From Paenibacillus daejeonensis DSM 15491 (lineage in GTDB: Bacteria > Bacillota > Bacilli > Paenibacillales > Paenibacillaceae), in NCBI RefSeq assembly GCF_000378385.1, contig NZ_KB899660.1:744001-808000 (forward strand): DNA of 64,000 nt. The letters are read 5' to 3'. The notes under the pieces are model-generated. The model did no database searches and had not been told where the DNA came from. It saw only the letters and a program-made list of their open reading frames with translations. Made by a program: the position numbers and the translations under genes. This document shows positions 50,415-60,702 of the stretch, in pieces; position 1 is the stretch's first letter; each line of letters starts with the position of its first letter.

Positions 50415-52037
50415 TTAGTTGTTTACATAATCGTCAGAGGAGCTGCGGGGGCGTCTACCTTCACCACCGCGACCTTCACCGCCACGGCCTTCGTCTCTCG
50501 AGCCATAGCCGCCGCGTCCGCTGCCGTAGCTGCTGCTGCCGCTGTTACCACGGTTGCTGCTGCCACTGTAGCTGCCGCGGTTGCTGCCATAGCTGCCACG
50601 GTTACCGCCGCCGCCTTGGCCGCCACGGTAGCCGGAGCCGCCGCCACTGCGTCCACGATCATTGAAACCGTTAAAACGGCGTCCGTTCGTCCGTACATCA
50701 GGACGACGCTTCTTAGCACGAATCGGATCTTCCGGAGTCAGCTCAATGTTGACATCCTTCTTCTCGCCTGTCAGCAGTTTGAGTGCCGCTGCCAGCAAGT
50801 GAACTGAGTCATAACGCTCCAGCAATTGAATAGCTGTGCCTTTGTACTCGTTGAAGTCCTCCGATTGGATAATTTCGAGCAGGCGCTCTGCCGTTACGCG
50901 CTGTTTGCCTTCAATGGCTTCAGCAAGCGATGGCAAGGCTTTGCGCGAAATTTTCTGACGGGTAACGCGCTCGATGAAATGCAGATGGTCAATCTCACGA
51001 GGCGTAACGAACGACCAGGCTGTTCCTTCCTTACCCGCACGACCCGTACGACCGATCCGGTGAACGTAGCTCTCTGGATCTTGCGGAAGGTCAAAGTTGA
51101 TAACGTGGGATACGCCAGAAACGTCAAGACCGCGAGCCGCTACGTCTGTAGCAACCAGCACGTCAATGCTGCCGTCGCGGAACTTGCGCATGACGTTGTC
51201 ACGCTGGTTCTGCGACAAGTCACCATGCAGACCGTCTGCGGAGTAGCCGCGCTTCTGCAGCGCTTCACTAAGCTCATCTACACGACGCTTCGTACGTCCG
51301 AAGATAATGGCCAGCTCCGGGGATTCCATATCCAGCAGGCGGCTTAAGCCTTCGAACTTCTGACGCTCATGTACTTCAATATACGCTTGGTCAATCAGAG
51401 GAGCGGTAATGTTCTTAGGAATAACGGACACATGCTCTGGATCCTTGAGGAACTGCTGGGCCAAACGTTGAATGTTCGGAGGCATGGTTGCCGAGAAGAG
51501 CATCGTGTGACGTTCTTCAGGAACAAGCTTCAGAATCGACTGAATGTCTTCCATGAAGCCCATATCCAGCATTTCGTCCGCTTCGTCCAGAATGACGGTC
51601 TCGACATCGTCCAGCTTGATTGTCTTACGGTTAATGTGGTCAAGCAGCCTGCCCGGTGTGCCGATGATAATCTGCGGGCGCTTCTTCAGGGCGCGAATCT
51701 GACGACCAATATCTTGTCCGCCGTAGATTGGCAAAGAGCGAATGCCCTTGAACCGCGACAGCTTACCAATTTCTTCAGCCACCTGAATCGCGAGTTCGCG
51801 AGTCGGGGTCATGATGAGTGCCACGATGCGGTCTTCGGTGACCGGAATCTTATTGATGAGCGGGATCGCAAACGCAGCCGTCTTACCTGTACCGGTCTGT
51901 GCCTGGCCGATCAAATCCTTGCCAGTCAATGCGACAGGGATTGCTTTGTCTTGTATTGGGGTTGATTCCTCAAAGCCCAATTCTGTGATGGCTTGCAGAA
52001 CCTTTGGCTCCAAGCCGAATTCAGCAAATGTTTTCAA
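50415..52037 (-). CDS. cshA: DEAD-box ATP-dependent RNA helicase CshA
   Basis: A 540-residue helicase of ribosome assembly and the RNA degradosome. All motifs are seen: [26 protein letters not shown], the ARGLDV stretch and [10 protein letters not shown]. The last 110 residues are Gly/Arg/Ser-rich RGG-type repeats (GGRGGEGRR and similar) that bind RNA. The start is TTG 52037, ten bases after AAAGGAG. Confidence 0.95.
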   Translation of the reverse strand: MKTFAEFGLEPKVLQAITELGFEESTPIQDKAIPVALTGKDLIGQAQTGTGKTAAFAIPLINKIPVTEDRIVALIMTPTRELAIQVAEEIGKLSRFKGIRSLPIYGGQDIGRQIRALKKRPQIIIGTPGRLLDHINRKTIKLDDVETVILDEADEMLDMGFMEDIQSILKLVPEERHTMLFSATMPPNIQRLAQQFLKDPEHVSVIPKNITAPLIDQAYIEVHERQKFEGLSRLLDMESPELAIIFGRTKRRVDELSEALQKRGYSADGLHGDLSQNQRDNVMRKFRDGSIDVLVATDVAARGLDVSGVSHVINFDLPQDPESYVHRIGRTGRAGKEGTAWSFVTPREIDHLHFIERVTRQKISRKALPSLAEAIEGKQRVTAERLLEIIQSEDFNEYKGTAIQLLERYDSVHLLAAALKLLTGEKKDVNIELTPEDPIRAKKRRPDVRTNGRRFNGFNDRGRSGGGSGYRGGQGGGGNRGSYGSNRGSYSGSSNRGNSGSSSYGSGRGGYGSRDEGRGGEGRGGEGRRPRSSSDDYVNN

Positions 52038-52180
52038 ACGTACTCAAACTCCTTTTTATCTGCGTCTTACTTGAAAATTATCCTGTTCATTATAGCATAC
52101 TTCTGTCGATGAATACCAGCGGCACCTGGATACACATGCTAAGGTAAGGATGTGTCCATGGAACAGGAGGCAGATAAACC

Positions 52181-53005
52181 ATGCGTTTTATACGCAAGCT
52201 TGGACTTGCCTTGGCGATGATGACTGGCTCCTTGCTGGTTGCTTTCGGCTTCAATATGCTGTTGATTCCGCTTGCTTTACTTAGCGGCGGTATTTCCGGC
52301 GTCTCGATGATTATCGGTTATGCAACCGGCGCGAACATCGGATGGCTCTATTTTGCCCTTAATGTTCCTCTGTTAATCTGGGGGTGGTTGCGTCTGGGCC
52401 GTCCTTTTATCTTCTGGAGTATCGTTTCCGTCATTACAGCTACCCTCTTTCTTCAGTTGCTGCCTGTCGATCCACTGGTGAATGATTTGCTGCTTGGATC
52501 AATATTTGGCGGCATTCTGGTTGGTATAGGAAGTGGTATTGCGCTTCGCATGGGGGGTTCCTCCGGAGGCTTTGACATCATTGCTTCCATTATTACCCGT
52601 AAGCGTGATGTGCCGGTAGGCAGTATGATCTTCTTGCTTAACGGCCTCGTTGTTCTGGCGCTAGGCTTCCTCTCCGGTGACTGGCGGCTCGCTCTGTATT
52701 CCATGCTCTCGATATTTGCAGCTGGCAAGATGGTAGACTGGCTGCATATCAGTCATCTCAAGGTGACGGTTTTTATTGTGACCAACCGCACGCGGGAAAT
52801 GACGACCAGACTGCTGCAGCGCCCGCGAGGCGTCACCATTATCCGGACCCGGGGAGCTTATACCGAAGCCGAAAAGGACATGCTAATGACAGTCACCACT
52901 CGTTATGAGCTTCCCGAACTGCGCCGGCTCATATCTGAGCTGGATCCTGGCGCTTTCGTCAATATTGTAGAAACAGCCGGCGTCATGGGCGAATTCCGCA
53001 AGTAA
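52181..53005 (+). CDS. YitT family membrane protein
   Basis: A 274-residue protein with five N-terminal helices (DUF161/YitT membrane domain, with GGISGVSMIIGY and GGSSGGFDIIA) and a C-terminal DUF2179 domain (VTNRTREMTTRLLQRPRGVTII). The role is unknown. GGAGGCAG precedes the ATG. Confidence 0.9.
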   Translation: MRFIRKLGLALAMMTGSLLVAFGFNMLLIPLALLSGGISGVSMIIGYATGANIGWLYFALNVPLLIWGWLRLGRPFIFWSIVSVITATLFLQLLPVDPLVNDLLLGSIFGGILVGIGSGIALRMGGSSGGFDIIASIITRKRDVPVGSMIFLLNGLVVLALGFLSGDWRLALYSMLSIFAAGKMVDWLHISHLKVTVFIVTNRTREMTTRLLQRPRGVTIIRTRGAYTEAEKDMLMTVTTRYELPELRRLISELDPGAFVNIVETAGVMGEFRK

Positions 53006-53209
53006 CCATCTCCAGACCCATTCAGCGCACATTTGACGACTATTCCAGTCGGTGAATTGGGACAAACATGGAATTAAGGGATCCTGACTAGGTTTTTTGG
53101 CGTGATCCTGTTATACTATAAACAATCCTCGATGCTTTGTTTCACGCCACTGGTAGTCCCTCATTTCTTACGATAATTCTTGGAATTTTCGCAGAAAGGG
53201 TGATGCAAG

Positions 53210-53404
53210 ATGGATCATGAAACGGTAACACTATCGCGGATTGTCGAGAAGCTTGCACCGGAGATGTACTCATTCCTGACAGCAAACGAATTGCAACTGA
53301 ATATCGTGCTGCGAGACGGACTGGCGGTGCTTGAACCGGAAGACGCGATCGAAATCGTGCAGCACAGTATTTGTGAAGTCCAGAAGCATGTGTTATTGCA
53401 GTGA
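53210..53404 (+). CDS. Small conserved-looking protein, unknown
   Basis: A 64-residue acidic, soluble protein (MDHETVTLSRIVEKLAPEMY start). It has no membrane helix and no motif I recognise. AAAGGGTGATG precedes the ATG, and a strong terminator follows at once, which supports it as a real single gene. Confidence 0.65.
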   Translation: MDHETVTLSRIVEKLAPEMYSFLTANELQLNIVLRDGLAVLEPEDAIEIVQHSICEVQKHVLLQ

Positions 53405-53411
53405 GGATATG

Positions 53412-53454
53412 GCTGCCCCTTCTTTCGCCCAGCGAAGGTGAGGGGCAGCTTTTT
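53412..53454 (+). terminator. Terminator after the 64-residue gene
   Basis: An outer GCTGCCCCT/AGGGGCAGC stem and an inner TTCGC/GCGAA stem, followed by TTTTT. Confidence 0.9.
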
Positions 53455-53571
53455 ATTTGCCAGATGTTATTCAATACGCAAGAGACGACAATATCCTACC
53501 TTTTGCTCTGTCCAATCTATCCTCAACTGGTCTATACTGGTACCATTATACGGACAAGGAGAGGACAAGAA

Positions 53572-54744
53572 ATGGAAGTTATTTTTTCAATGCTTGCCGT
53601 TATGTTCGGCTTGCTCTCCGGACCTTCTAATGGGGATGCGCCGACATTGCTGGACGCCCTCGGACCGATTCCTGGTATGGCACAGCAAGAACAACCCGGC
53701 CAAGAGACACCGCCCAATCCAGATATCTTCGTCAAGACAGATCCCCAACCCGATGCTCCGGTGGTCAAAGGCATTTATGTCACCTCCCACAGCGCTGGCG
53801 GTGAACGCCTGGAGCAGCTGCTGGAATTGATTGATACGACGGCTCTCAACAGTATGGTGATTGATATCAAGGATGATCACGGCTACATAACTTATCCTAG
53901 TACTAATGAAGAGATGCTGCAGCTCGGTGAGACCCGCCGATTTATAGCAGATATCGAAGCATTGCTGGAGAGACTGAAACAACATGAAGTCTACCCCATT
54001 GCTCGAATCGTCGTCTTTAAGGACAGTGTGCTGGCAGCCAAGCATCCCGAGCTGTCGTTTGTACAGTCAGATGGCGCCGTCTGGGAGAATGGTCGCAAGG
54101 AAAGTTTCGTTAATCCGTATCGCCAGGAAGTGTGGGATTATAATATCGCCATTGCAAAAGAAGCGGCGCGCCTGGGGTTCAAGGAAATCCAGTTTGACTA
54201 TGTTCGGTTTCCTGAAGGCTTTGAGAACCGAGCCGATGCCTTGACGTTTGACCGTACGGATGAGAGCCGGGTGCAAATCGTCGCTGACTTTGTCAAATAT
54301 GCCCGCGAGCAGCTGGAACCGCTTGGCATCCGGGTTTCCGTTGATATTTTTGGTTATGCAGCCTCGGTTCCTGCAGCTGAAGGCATTGGACAAGACTTTG
54401 TCAAGCTGTCCAAGCATGTGGACGTCATTTCACCGATGGTCTATCCCAGCCACTACAGCACCGGATGGTTTAATCAGGACGTTCCGGACAAAGCTCCCTA
54501 CGAGACAATCAAAGGTTCCATGCTGGACACGCACAAGAAGCTGGAACCGCTCGGGCATTACAAACCTGTGATCCGCCCGTGGATTCAAGACTTTACGGCG
54601 AGTTGGCTAGGAAAAGGACAATACATTCCTTATGGCAAAGCAGAGGTTGAAGCGCAAATTCGAGCTCTGAAAGATACAGGTATTGATGAATATTTGCTCT
54701 GGAACGCCGGCAACCGCTACACACCGGAAGTTGTATACGATTGA
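53572..54744 (+). CDS. Putative extracellular glycoside hydrolase (DUF4015/PF13200-like)
   Basis: A 390-residue exported protein. After a short N-terminal hydrophobic segment and a Pro-rich linker comes a TIM-barrel-like domain: VKGIYVTSHSAGG, MVIDIKDDHGYITYPS, EIQFDYVRFPE, VSVDIFGYAAS, SPMVYPSHYS and IRPWIQDFTASWLG. Conserved acidic residues (KDDHG, QFDYVRFPE) may be catalytic. The sugar target is unknown. ATG 53572 follows AAGGAGAGG; the frame is open back to 53401 but that part precedes the ribosome site. Confidence 0.85.
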   Translation: MEVIFSMLAVMFGLLSGPSNGDAPTLLDALGPIPGMAQQEQPGQETPPNPDIFVKTDPQPDAPVVKGIYVTSHSAGGERLEQLLELIDTTALNSMVIDIKDDHGYITYPSTNEEMLQLGETRRFIADIEALLERLKQHEVYPIARIVVFKDSVLAAKHPELSFVQSDGAVWENGRKESFVNPYRQEVWDYNIAIAKEAARLGFKEIQFDYVRFPEGFENRADALTFDRTDESRVQIVADFVKYAREQLEPLGIRVSVDIFGYAASVPAAEGIGQDFVKLSKHVDVISPMVYPSHYSTGWFNQDVPDKAPYETIKGSMLDTHKKLEPLGHYKPVIRPWIQDFTASWLGKGQYIPYGKAEVEAQIRALKDTGIDEYLLWNAGNRYTPEVVYD

Positions 54745-54747
54745 AAC

Positions 54748-54800
54748 AAAAAAAACCTATCTTGGTCCCCCTAGCACAAGGGGAAGGATAGGTTTTTTTA
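54748..54800. terminator. Bidirectional terminator between GH gene and pfkA
   Basis: A stem of AAAAAAAACCTATC with GATAGGTTTTTTTA and an inner TCCCC/GGGGA stem. It stands between the two converging stop codons. Confidence 0.9.
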
Positions 54801-54808
54801 TATGCCCA

Positions 54809-55777
54809 TTATTGGGACAGACGGGAAGCAAGTTCATACAGTTCTGTATTGAACGCCTTCTTCGTACCGACAACTTTATCGATATCCGTCACTACATATT
54901 CACCGCGAACGATGCCGCATCCTTTGCCGGAGTCTCCTTCGATCAGCTTGCGGACGGCGAAATCGCCCAATTGGCTGGCCAGGATCCGGTCATTATGTGT
55001 TGGCGTACCACCTCGTTGAATGTGACCAAGCACGGTTACACGCGGCTCAATGCCATTACGCTCGGTAATTTCACGGGCGACGTCCTCACCCTTGCCAGCT
55101 CCTTCGGCTACCAGAATAATACTGTGCCGCTTCCCGTGCTGGAAGTTCTCATGCATCCGGTTGGCAACGACATCCAGATCGTAAGCGACCTCTGGGACCA
55201 GAATGGTCTCGGCGCCGCTGGCGAGGCCCGCATACAGAGCAATGTCACCGCAATGGCGTCCCATAACCTCAACAATCGATGAACGCTCATGCGACGTCAT
55301 CGTATCACGCAGCTTGTTAATTGCGTCGACGACAATACTGACCGCAGTATCAAAGCCAATCGTGAAATCTGTAAATGGAATGTCATTGTCGATCGTGCCG
55401 GGCAAGCCCATCGTTTTGATGCCCAGCTTGCTAAGCTTCTGGGCTCCCTGATAAGAACCGTCGCCTCCGATGACCACCAAACCATCGATGCCGCGCTCGG
55501 TCAGGATATCTGCTCCGCGCTGTTGCCCTTCCGGTGTCAGAAACTCCTTGCAGCGTGCGGTCTGGAGAATCGTGCCGCCCCGTTGGATAATATCACCCAC
55601 GCTCCGAAGATCCATTTGGCGCAGGTCATTATTGATCAGTCCCTGATATCCCCGCTGGACACCATACACTTCGATTCCATGGTACAGTGCACTCCGTACT
55701 ACTGCTCTTACTGCGGCATTCATGCCCTGCGAATCGCCGCCGCTCGTCAATACTGCAATTTTCTTTACGTTAGACAT
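54809..55777 (-). CDS. pfkA: 6-phosphofructokinase (ATP)
   Basis: A 322-residue glycolytic kinase making fructose 1,6-bisphosphate. Typical motifs are LTSGGDSQGMNAAVRAVV, VIGGDGSYQGA, LPGTIDNDIPFTD (catalytic Asp), IVEVMGRHCGDIA and GHIQRGGTPTHNDR. ATG 55777 follows GAGGAGG by nine bases. The start overlaps the end of ytpB by eight bases, an unusual partner: pfkA normally goes with pyk or accA. Translational coupling to ytpB is likely. Confidence 0.95.
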   Translation of the reverse strand: MSNVKKIAVLTSGGDSQGMNAAVRAVVRSALYHGIEVYGVQRGYQGLINNDLRQMDLRSVGDIIQRGGTILQTARCKEFLTPEGQQRGADILTERGIDGLVVIGGDGSYQGAQKLSKLGIKTMGLPGTIDNDIPFTDFTIGFDTAVSIVVDAINKLRDTMTSHERSSIVEVMGRHCGDIALYAGLASGAETILVPEVAYDLDVVANRMHENFQHGKRHSIILVAEGAGKGEDVAREITERNGIEPRVTVLGHIQRGGTPTHNDRILASQLGDFAVRKLIEGDSGKGCGIVRGEYVVTDIDKVVGTKKAFNTELYELASRLSQ

Positions 55778-56894
55778 CTTGCTTTTCCTCCTCAGAATTC
55801 GTGAATCCAACTTCACTTTTGCGTTTGCTGCGAATATAGTTGCTGTTCACCCAGAAGAACAATCTTGCTAGCGGACTGCGCCGCATGATGACTCTGGATA
55901 TGTACCGGACATCTTCCTGTTCACGCACTTTGGCATCAGACAGATATAACGCCTGCAGTCCCTCAATCACCATCCGGTGAAAGCGCGCTGCGGGCAGCGC
56001 ACGAACATCCTGCAGCGCCCTAGCGGCCATCATCTCGAGCCTGGCGGTTAGCGTCGCGCTATCTCTGTAATAGGTGCAGAAGTTCAAATCTCCCTCTCGC
56101 CGGTCTTCTTCCTGGTCAATTAGATAATCAAGCAGGATGTGTAAACCGCTGACATGAGGAAAATAGCCCCCAAATACAGCTTCCGCCTCAGTCTCGTCCA
56201 GCTGCTGCTGGGCAGCCGCCAGGAACAATGCGAACATCCCGAGCGTAGATCCGGTCGCCGCTGAAAATTCGAACCATTCCAGATGCGAGCTCACATCTCG
56301 GTGATGATCCCGCCACGACCTGAGCATGTCCTCTCGCTGGTCAGGCTCGATATGCTTGTACACCTGCAAATCGACATACCAGCCAACCAGTCGACCGAGT
56401 GGCTCAAGTATGATGGGATGGGAAGGAAGTTCCTTCAGACAGCGCTGGCAGGTCGCGACCAATTCCTCCAGATAGCCCCCGTCCCCGGCGATGTCCCGAA
56501 AAGCATAATAGTCCTTCGGCTCTGCGCCGGGAGTCGTAGCATCCTGCATCGCCTGATGCAGCTGCCTGAAATCCGCTTGGTCCAGTGAAATACTACGGTC
56601 GCACAGATTATCAAGATAATCGCTGATCGTCTGCAGCGCGACAATCAACGGGATCAGCAGATCGTAGCTGGCAGGAGCGGCAGCGGCGTACACCGCACCC
56701 CCCTGACAATGAAAACGCTTGGACTCGATGCTCGCAAGCGCCTGCGACCGCAGCTCTTCATCCGGTATCCTGGCCGCGGCAGCTTGCCAATGCATGAGCT
56801 CCTTGTCCACCAAGGGAAGCACATGCCTGTACATCCGGAACATCAGCCCTACCGGCGTGGCCGGCGCAGCTTGCCAATTACGCTGAGCTCTCAC
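55770..56894 (-). CDS. ytpB: Tetraprenyl-beta-curcumene synthase (YtpB, DUF2600 family)
   Basis: A 374-residue class IB terpene synthase that makes C35 sesquarterpenes in Bacillus. Acidic metal-binding motifs are SDYLDNLCDR at about residue 91 and DYLIDQEEDRREGD in the second half; VGWYVDLQVYKHI is also typical. GTG 56894 follows GGGAGG. It is transcribed towards pfkA and overlaps it. Sesquarterpenes may affect spore or membrane properties. Confidence 0.9.
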   Translation of the reverse strand: MRAQRNWQAAPATPVGLMFRMYRHVLPLVDKELMHWQAAAARIPDEELRSQALASIESKRFHCQGGAVYAAAAPASYDLLIPLIVALQTISDYLDNLCDRSISLDQADFRQLHQAMQDATTPGAEPKDYYAFRDIAGDGGYLEELVATCQRCLKELPSHPIILEPLGRLVGWYVDLQVYKHIEPDQREDMLRSWRDHHRDVSSHLEWFEFSAATGSTLGMFALFLAAAQQQLDETEAEAVFGGYFPHVSGLHILLDYLIDQEEDRREGDLNFCTYYRDSATLTARLEMMAARALQDVRALPAARFHRMVIEGLQALYLSDAKVREQEDVRYISRVIMRRSPLARLFFWVNSNYIRSKRKSEVGFTNSEEEKQDV

Positions 56895-57120
56895 TGCAAG
56901 TCCTCCCGGATCTTCAGAAATCCCTGTAAACCTCCAAATTTAAATGTACCATTTCACCACTCATTTATCCAGTACTTCTGGCCCGGTTAACCAAAAATAC
57001 AAGAAAGATCAGCCTTCACATGGTATACTGGAAACCATGCAAGTCAAACCGGCTGTTGCCGCCACTTGCAACAAGCCATGCGGTTTGACGCCAGTTCGTT
57101 TATTAAAGGAGCCGCATCCT

Positions 57121-58443
57121 ATGAATCCGCATCAGCAAGCACCTGTGACCATGAAACGATTATGGTCTTTTTTTCTGCCGCTCGGGGTGGCTGCCTCCCT
57201 GGTTACCATCTCTCACGTCATCATTAACAGCACGCTCAGCCGTGCTGCCGAGCCGGAGCGTATCATTGCGAGCTACGCCATTGCGCTCAGTTTGATTGCC
57301 ATGACGGAACGTCCGGCGGTGCTGCTCCGACAGACCTGCTCTGCCCTGGTACGTGACCAACGCTCCTTCCGAGCGATGCTCAAGGTGGCTCAAATTGTTT
57401 TTGCCAGTATTATCTTTCTAGGCTTACTCGTGTGTTACACCCCCTTGGGCACCTTCATCTTCACCCGATTGTTTGGTGTCGAGATCGACCGCGTCGGGGA
57501 CATCATTAACATTTATCAAGTGCTGATGTTCGTCAGTCTGTTCTCGGGCATCCGTTGCTTGTATCAGGGCGTCATCATCTATAATCTGCGCACCAAGTGG
57601 CTGACCATCGGTATGGCGGTTCGGCTCTTGGGCATGTATCTGGTTTCGCTCTATTTTATTCATACCGGTATTACGAGCGGTGTGGTCGGTGCGATTATTT
57701 TCCTGATCGGCATGATGATTGAGGCAGCTGTCAGCTTCGCTGAGGGCCGCTCTTTAGTGAAGAAAATGCCTGAGCGCGACCTGGAGCATCCGGAACAGGG
57801 GCGACGGGAAATCTTCACCTTTTATAAACCGTTGCTCTTCTCTTCCTTGATTACCGTCTGGATCGGACCGGCGATCAATGCCATGCTAGGCAAATCCTTC
57901 GATGCCGTGCTCGCTATCGCCTCGTTTGCCGTGGCTGCGAGTGTCGTCGGGTTGATTACCAGCTTCTTTAGCTATTTTCACCAGATTGTTCTGAATTTCT
58001 ATCGGATTGATCCGGGGGCTGTTCGAAAATTCACGCTGATGACGGGGTTTGTTCCTGCAGCGCTAATTGGATTGCTTGGGTACACGCCAGTCGGTGACTG
58101 GTTTCTAGGGTATGTGATGGGCGTGGAGGGCAACCTGCACGCCGCCACCCTCCAAGCGCTACAGGCCTTTGTCCTGCTGACGCTCGTTATGCCTTGGCTC
58201 GATGCTCTGAACGGCCTTGTTATGGTTCGCGGCCAGACACGGCTCATTCTCGGGTCCCAAGCAGCTAATTTCTCTTGCACCCTGCTGACGCTTTTAATTC
58301 TGATCTGGCAGGTACCCGAATGGAACGGTGCCATCGGCGCATGGGCCCAATCGGTTGGCATGCTGGCAGAATTCTGCTTTATTGCCCTGGCGCTTCGCTT
58401 TATCAAGCCCATGGATACGGTCATTGCAGGTAATCAACGTTAA
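57121..58443 (+). CDS. MATE/MOP-like multi-helix membrane transporter
   Basis: A 440-residue protein with about 12 membrane helices in two similar halves, as in the MATE/flippase superfamily. The start MNPHQQAP... with MKRLWSFFLPLGVAASLV and the second-half stretch FYKPLLFSSLITVWIGPAIN resemble each other. Substrate is unknown. ATG 57121 follows AAAGGAG; the earlier in-frame start at 56944 has no site. The next gene, an MFS protein, follows after 21 bases. Confidence 0.7.
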   Translation: MNPHQQAPVTMKRLWSFFLPLGVAASLVTISHVIINSTLSRAAEPERIIASYAIALSLIAMTERPAVLLRQTCSALVRDQRSFRAMLKVAQIVFASIIFLGLLVCYTPLGTFIFTRLFGVEIDRVGDIINIYQVLMFVSLFSGIRCLYQGVIIYNLRTKWLTIGMAVRLLGMYLVSLYFIHTGITSGVVGAIIFLIGMMIEAAVSFAEGRSLVKKMPERDLEHPEQGRREIFTFYKPLLFSSLITVWIGPAINAMLGKSFDAVLAIASFAVAASVVGLITSFFSYFHQIVLNFYRIDPGAVRKFTLMTGFVPAALIGLLGYTPVGDWFLGYVMGVEGNLHAATLQALQAFVLLTLVMPWLDALNGLVMVRGQTRLILGSQAANFSCTLLTLLILIWQVPEWNGAIGAWAQSVGMLAEFCFIALALRFIKPMDTVIAGNQR

Positions 58444-58464
58444 AACGGGAGTGAATTCATCATC

Positions 58465-59643
58465 ATGTCTGTACCAACCGGCACCCCGCAGCCTTTATCG
58501 AAGAAAGCCACCCAGGAAGCATGGCGGCTGCGAGCGTTCAGCTTTTCGTTTTATACCATCATGGCTTTGGTTGTATCCTATTTTCCGCTCTACTTCTACG
58601 ACCGGGGATTCTCCGAGCAGCAAGTCGGTATTCTCTACTCCATTGGACCAAGCGTATCGATATTTGCCAATCTAATCATGGGCCTGGCCAGTGACAAATA
58701 CCGGACCATCCGCAAGCTTATGATGCTGCTGCTCGCCGGTCAGTTGATTATGATTGCACTGCTGCTCCCGGTGAATCATTTTGTGCTCGTCTGTTTCATC
58801 ATCGGTGGCTTTTATTTCTTCCAGACGCCCATGAATTCACTGAATGACAGTCTAATCTTATTGTCCGAGCCTCATACGGGCAGGAGCTACCCGTCCATCC
58901 GCATCTTCGGCTCCATCGGCTTTTCCATTGCCGCCTTGCTGATTGGCCAGTTTCTACAGGACAGCGGATCAGGAGCGACGATGTATATTGCGCTAGGCGC
59001 GATTACCATCACGCTTGCTCTATCGTTTCTGCTCAAGGATTATCAGGGCTCGCTGCGCAAAATTGAGTTCTCCGGCTTCTTTAAACTCATTCGCAAGCCG
59101 CAGATTGTTGTCTTCTTCCTGTTAATCCTGGTCCTCTCTGTGGCCCATCGTATGAACGAGGGCTTCCTGGCGATCATTATGAGGCAGATGGGTGCCAGCG
59201 AGTCCATGATCGGGACGGCGTGGATGTTATCCTCCGCGAGTGAGATTCCGATTCTCTACCTGCTGGGCAAGTATGGCCACAAGTTCAAGGAACTGCCGCT
59301 CCTTGCTTTTGCCGGGCTCACGTATGCACTGCGCTTCTGGCTGCTCAGCATTGCTACCGGGCCGGAGTGGATGGTTCTGATTCAAGCCATGCACAGCATC
59401 ACGTTTGGCGTCTTTTTCTCGACAGCCCTTCGTTACCTCTCGGTTCTGATTCCGGATGAATATCGTGCCTCCGGGCAAGCCATTTACGCGGTGGTCTGGA
59501 CAGGGTTTGCAGGATTGCTCGCCGGGACAGTCGGTGGATTCGTTATTGAGCAGCATGGACCCACCCTGTTCTTCCAAGTCGGTATGACCATCTCTCTGCT
59601 AGCCGCAGCTGGTTTCCTGGTCAAGCATCTCCGAAGCAGATAA
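58465..59643 (+). CDS. MFS transporter (MFS_1-like / PPP type)
   Basis: A 392-residue, 12-helix transporter related to the 3-phenylpropionate-type MFS_1-like group: YFPLYFYDRGFSEQQVG, GLASDKYRTIR (motif A) and SYPSIRIFGSIGFSIAALLIG. It follows the MATE-like gene, so both may move related compounds. The substrate cannot be told. Confidence 0.85.
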   Translation: MSVPTGTPQPLSKKATQEAWRLRAFSFSFYTIMALVVSYFPLYFYDRGFSEQQVGILYSIGPSVSIFANLIMGLASDKYRTIRKLMMLLLAGQLIMIALLLPVNHFVLVCFIIGGFYFFQTPMNSLNDSLILLSEPHTGRSYPSIRIFGSIGFSIAALLIGQFLQDSGSGATMYIALGAITITLALSFLLKDYQGSLRKIEFSGFFKLIRKPQIVVFFLLILVLSVAHRMNEGFLAIIMRQMGASESMIGTAWMLSSASEIPILYLLGKYGHKFKELPLLAFAGLTYALRFWLLSIATGPEWMVLIQAMHSITFGVFFSTALRYLSVLIPDEYRASGQAIYAVVWTGFAGLLAGTVGGFVIEQHGPTLFFQVGMTISLLAAAGFLVKHLRSR

Positions 59644-59707
59644 AGTGATCCTAAAGCGACTTTTCGGACAACCTCATTTATAATAAGGATGAAAGGACAG
59701 GTGACGT

Positions 59708-60367
59708 ATGAGCAACACGGAAACCTATCAACAGTTAAAACAAATTATCCATGACCGTCGCAGTGTGCGCAGCTTCACGGAGCAGCCGGTAGACAAAGCC
59801 TTGATCCGCGAATTAATTGATTGTGCGCGTTATGCCCCTAGCGATACCAACTCCCAAACCTGGGAATTCATCGCCGTCGTCGGACGACAAGCCATTGAAG
59901 CCATTGAGGCCATGACCTGGGAGCAGTTGAATCTGCGTGCTGCTGCTGCCGAGGCCGAAGGTTTGAACCGGGAAGCCCGTCTCCTGCTTAAATCCTTCGG
60001 TCCTTACGCGACCGCATTCTCCGATGCGCCGGCTTTGATTGTTTGTCTGGCTACACCGTACACTTCGAAATTCAGAGATAAAATCTTTGATCCCATCCAG
60101 CTGGCACACGAAGATGTGTGGCGCGAAGAAGGCATCAAGAGCAGCTGCCTGGCTTCACAGAATCTGATGCTTGCCGCCCATGCCCTGGGACTGGCAACCT
60201 GTCCGATGACTGGCCCTGTCTTGCTTGCAGAGCAGCAGCTCAAGGATTATCTGGGCGTCGAAGCGAGCCGCCAGGTCAACATGGTTATCGCGTTGGGGTA
60301 TCCCGCGGCGGTACCTGGCAAGCTGCCACGCAAAGAAGTCGAAGAGATCCTGCGCTTCGTCGACTGA
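59708..60367 (+). CDS. Nitroreductase-family FMN oxidoreductase
   Basis: A 219-residue NAD(P)H-dependent flavin enzyme. HDRRSVRSFTEQPVD, ARYAPSDTNSQTWEF and LASQNLMLAAHALGLATCPMTGP are family marks for FMN binding and the dimer. Substrate is unknown. AGGTGACGT precedes the ATG. Confidence 0.9.
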   Translation: MSNTETYQQLKQIIHDRRSVRSFTEQPVDKALIRELIDCARYAPSDTNSQTWEFIAVVGRQAIEAIEAMTWEQLNLRAAAAEAEGLNREARLLLKSFGPYATAFSDAPALIVCLATPYTSKFRDKIFDPIQLAHEDVWREEGIKSSCLASQNLMLAAHALGLATCPMTGPVLLAEQQLKDYLGVEASRQVNMVIALGYPAAVPGKLPRKEVEEILRFVD

Positions 60368-60446
60368 TCGGTTGGCGGTTGCACTGGAGTGCCTGAATTC
60401 GCTATGATGGGAGCAAGACCAAGAAAAATATGGAGGTGGACGACCG

Positions 60447-60680
60447 ATGTTCAAAAAACATGTCATCTACAAGACAGACAATTACAATATGCTGACTGTT
60501 GAAGTTCGCGGTAAAACCCTGGTTGTCCGTGAAATCTCCGATCAATGGGGCGAGGACTGCCATGAATTTTTGAGCCGTCCGCAATTGCTTCATTGGGCGG
60601 AGAACCGCTATCGCCCCGAGGATTACGAGGGCCGAGAGCAAGAACGGGATGCCATTATCGCAGCCATAAAAGAAGTTTAA
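60447..60680 (+). CDS. Small soluble protein, unknown
   Basis: A 77-residue acidic protein (MFKKHVIYKTDNYNML start, with WGEDCHEFLSRPQLLHWAE). It has no motif I recognise. GGAGGTGG lies about ten bases before the ATG, and codon use looks coding. The next gene starts 22 bases downstream. Confidence 0.65.
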   Translation: MFKKHVIYKTDNYNMLTVEVRGKTLVVREISDQWGEDCHEFLSRPQLLHWAENRYRPEDYEGREQERDAIIAAIKEV

Positions 60681-60702
60681 TCTTATTGCCCTGGAGGACT
60701 CA

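Noticed and set aside
50409-50807. Ala/Val/Thr-rich frames on both strands
   Set aside because: They are shadows of the Gly/Arg/Ser-rich RGG tail of cshA, whose skewed codons keep other frames open.
53401-53571. N-terminal extension of the putative glycoside hydrolase from GTG 53401
   Set aside because: It overlaps the stop of the 64-residue gene and contains the terminator hairpin. A strong ribosome site stands before ATG 53572.
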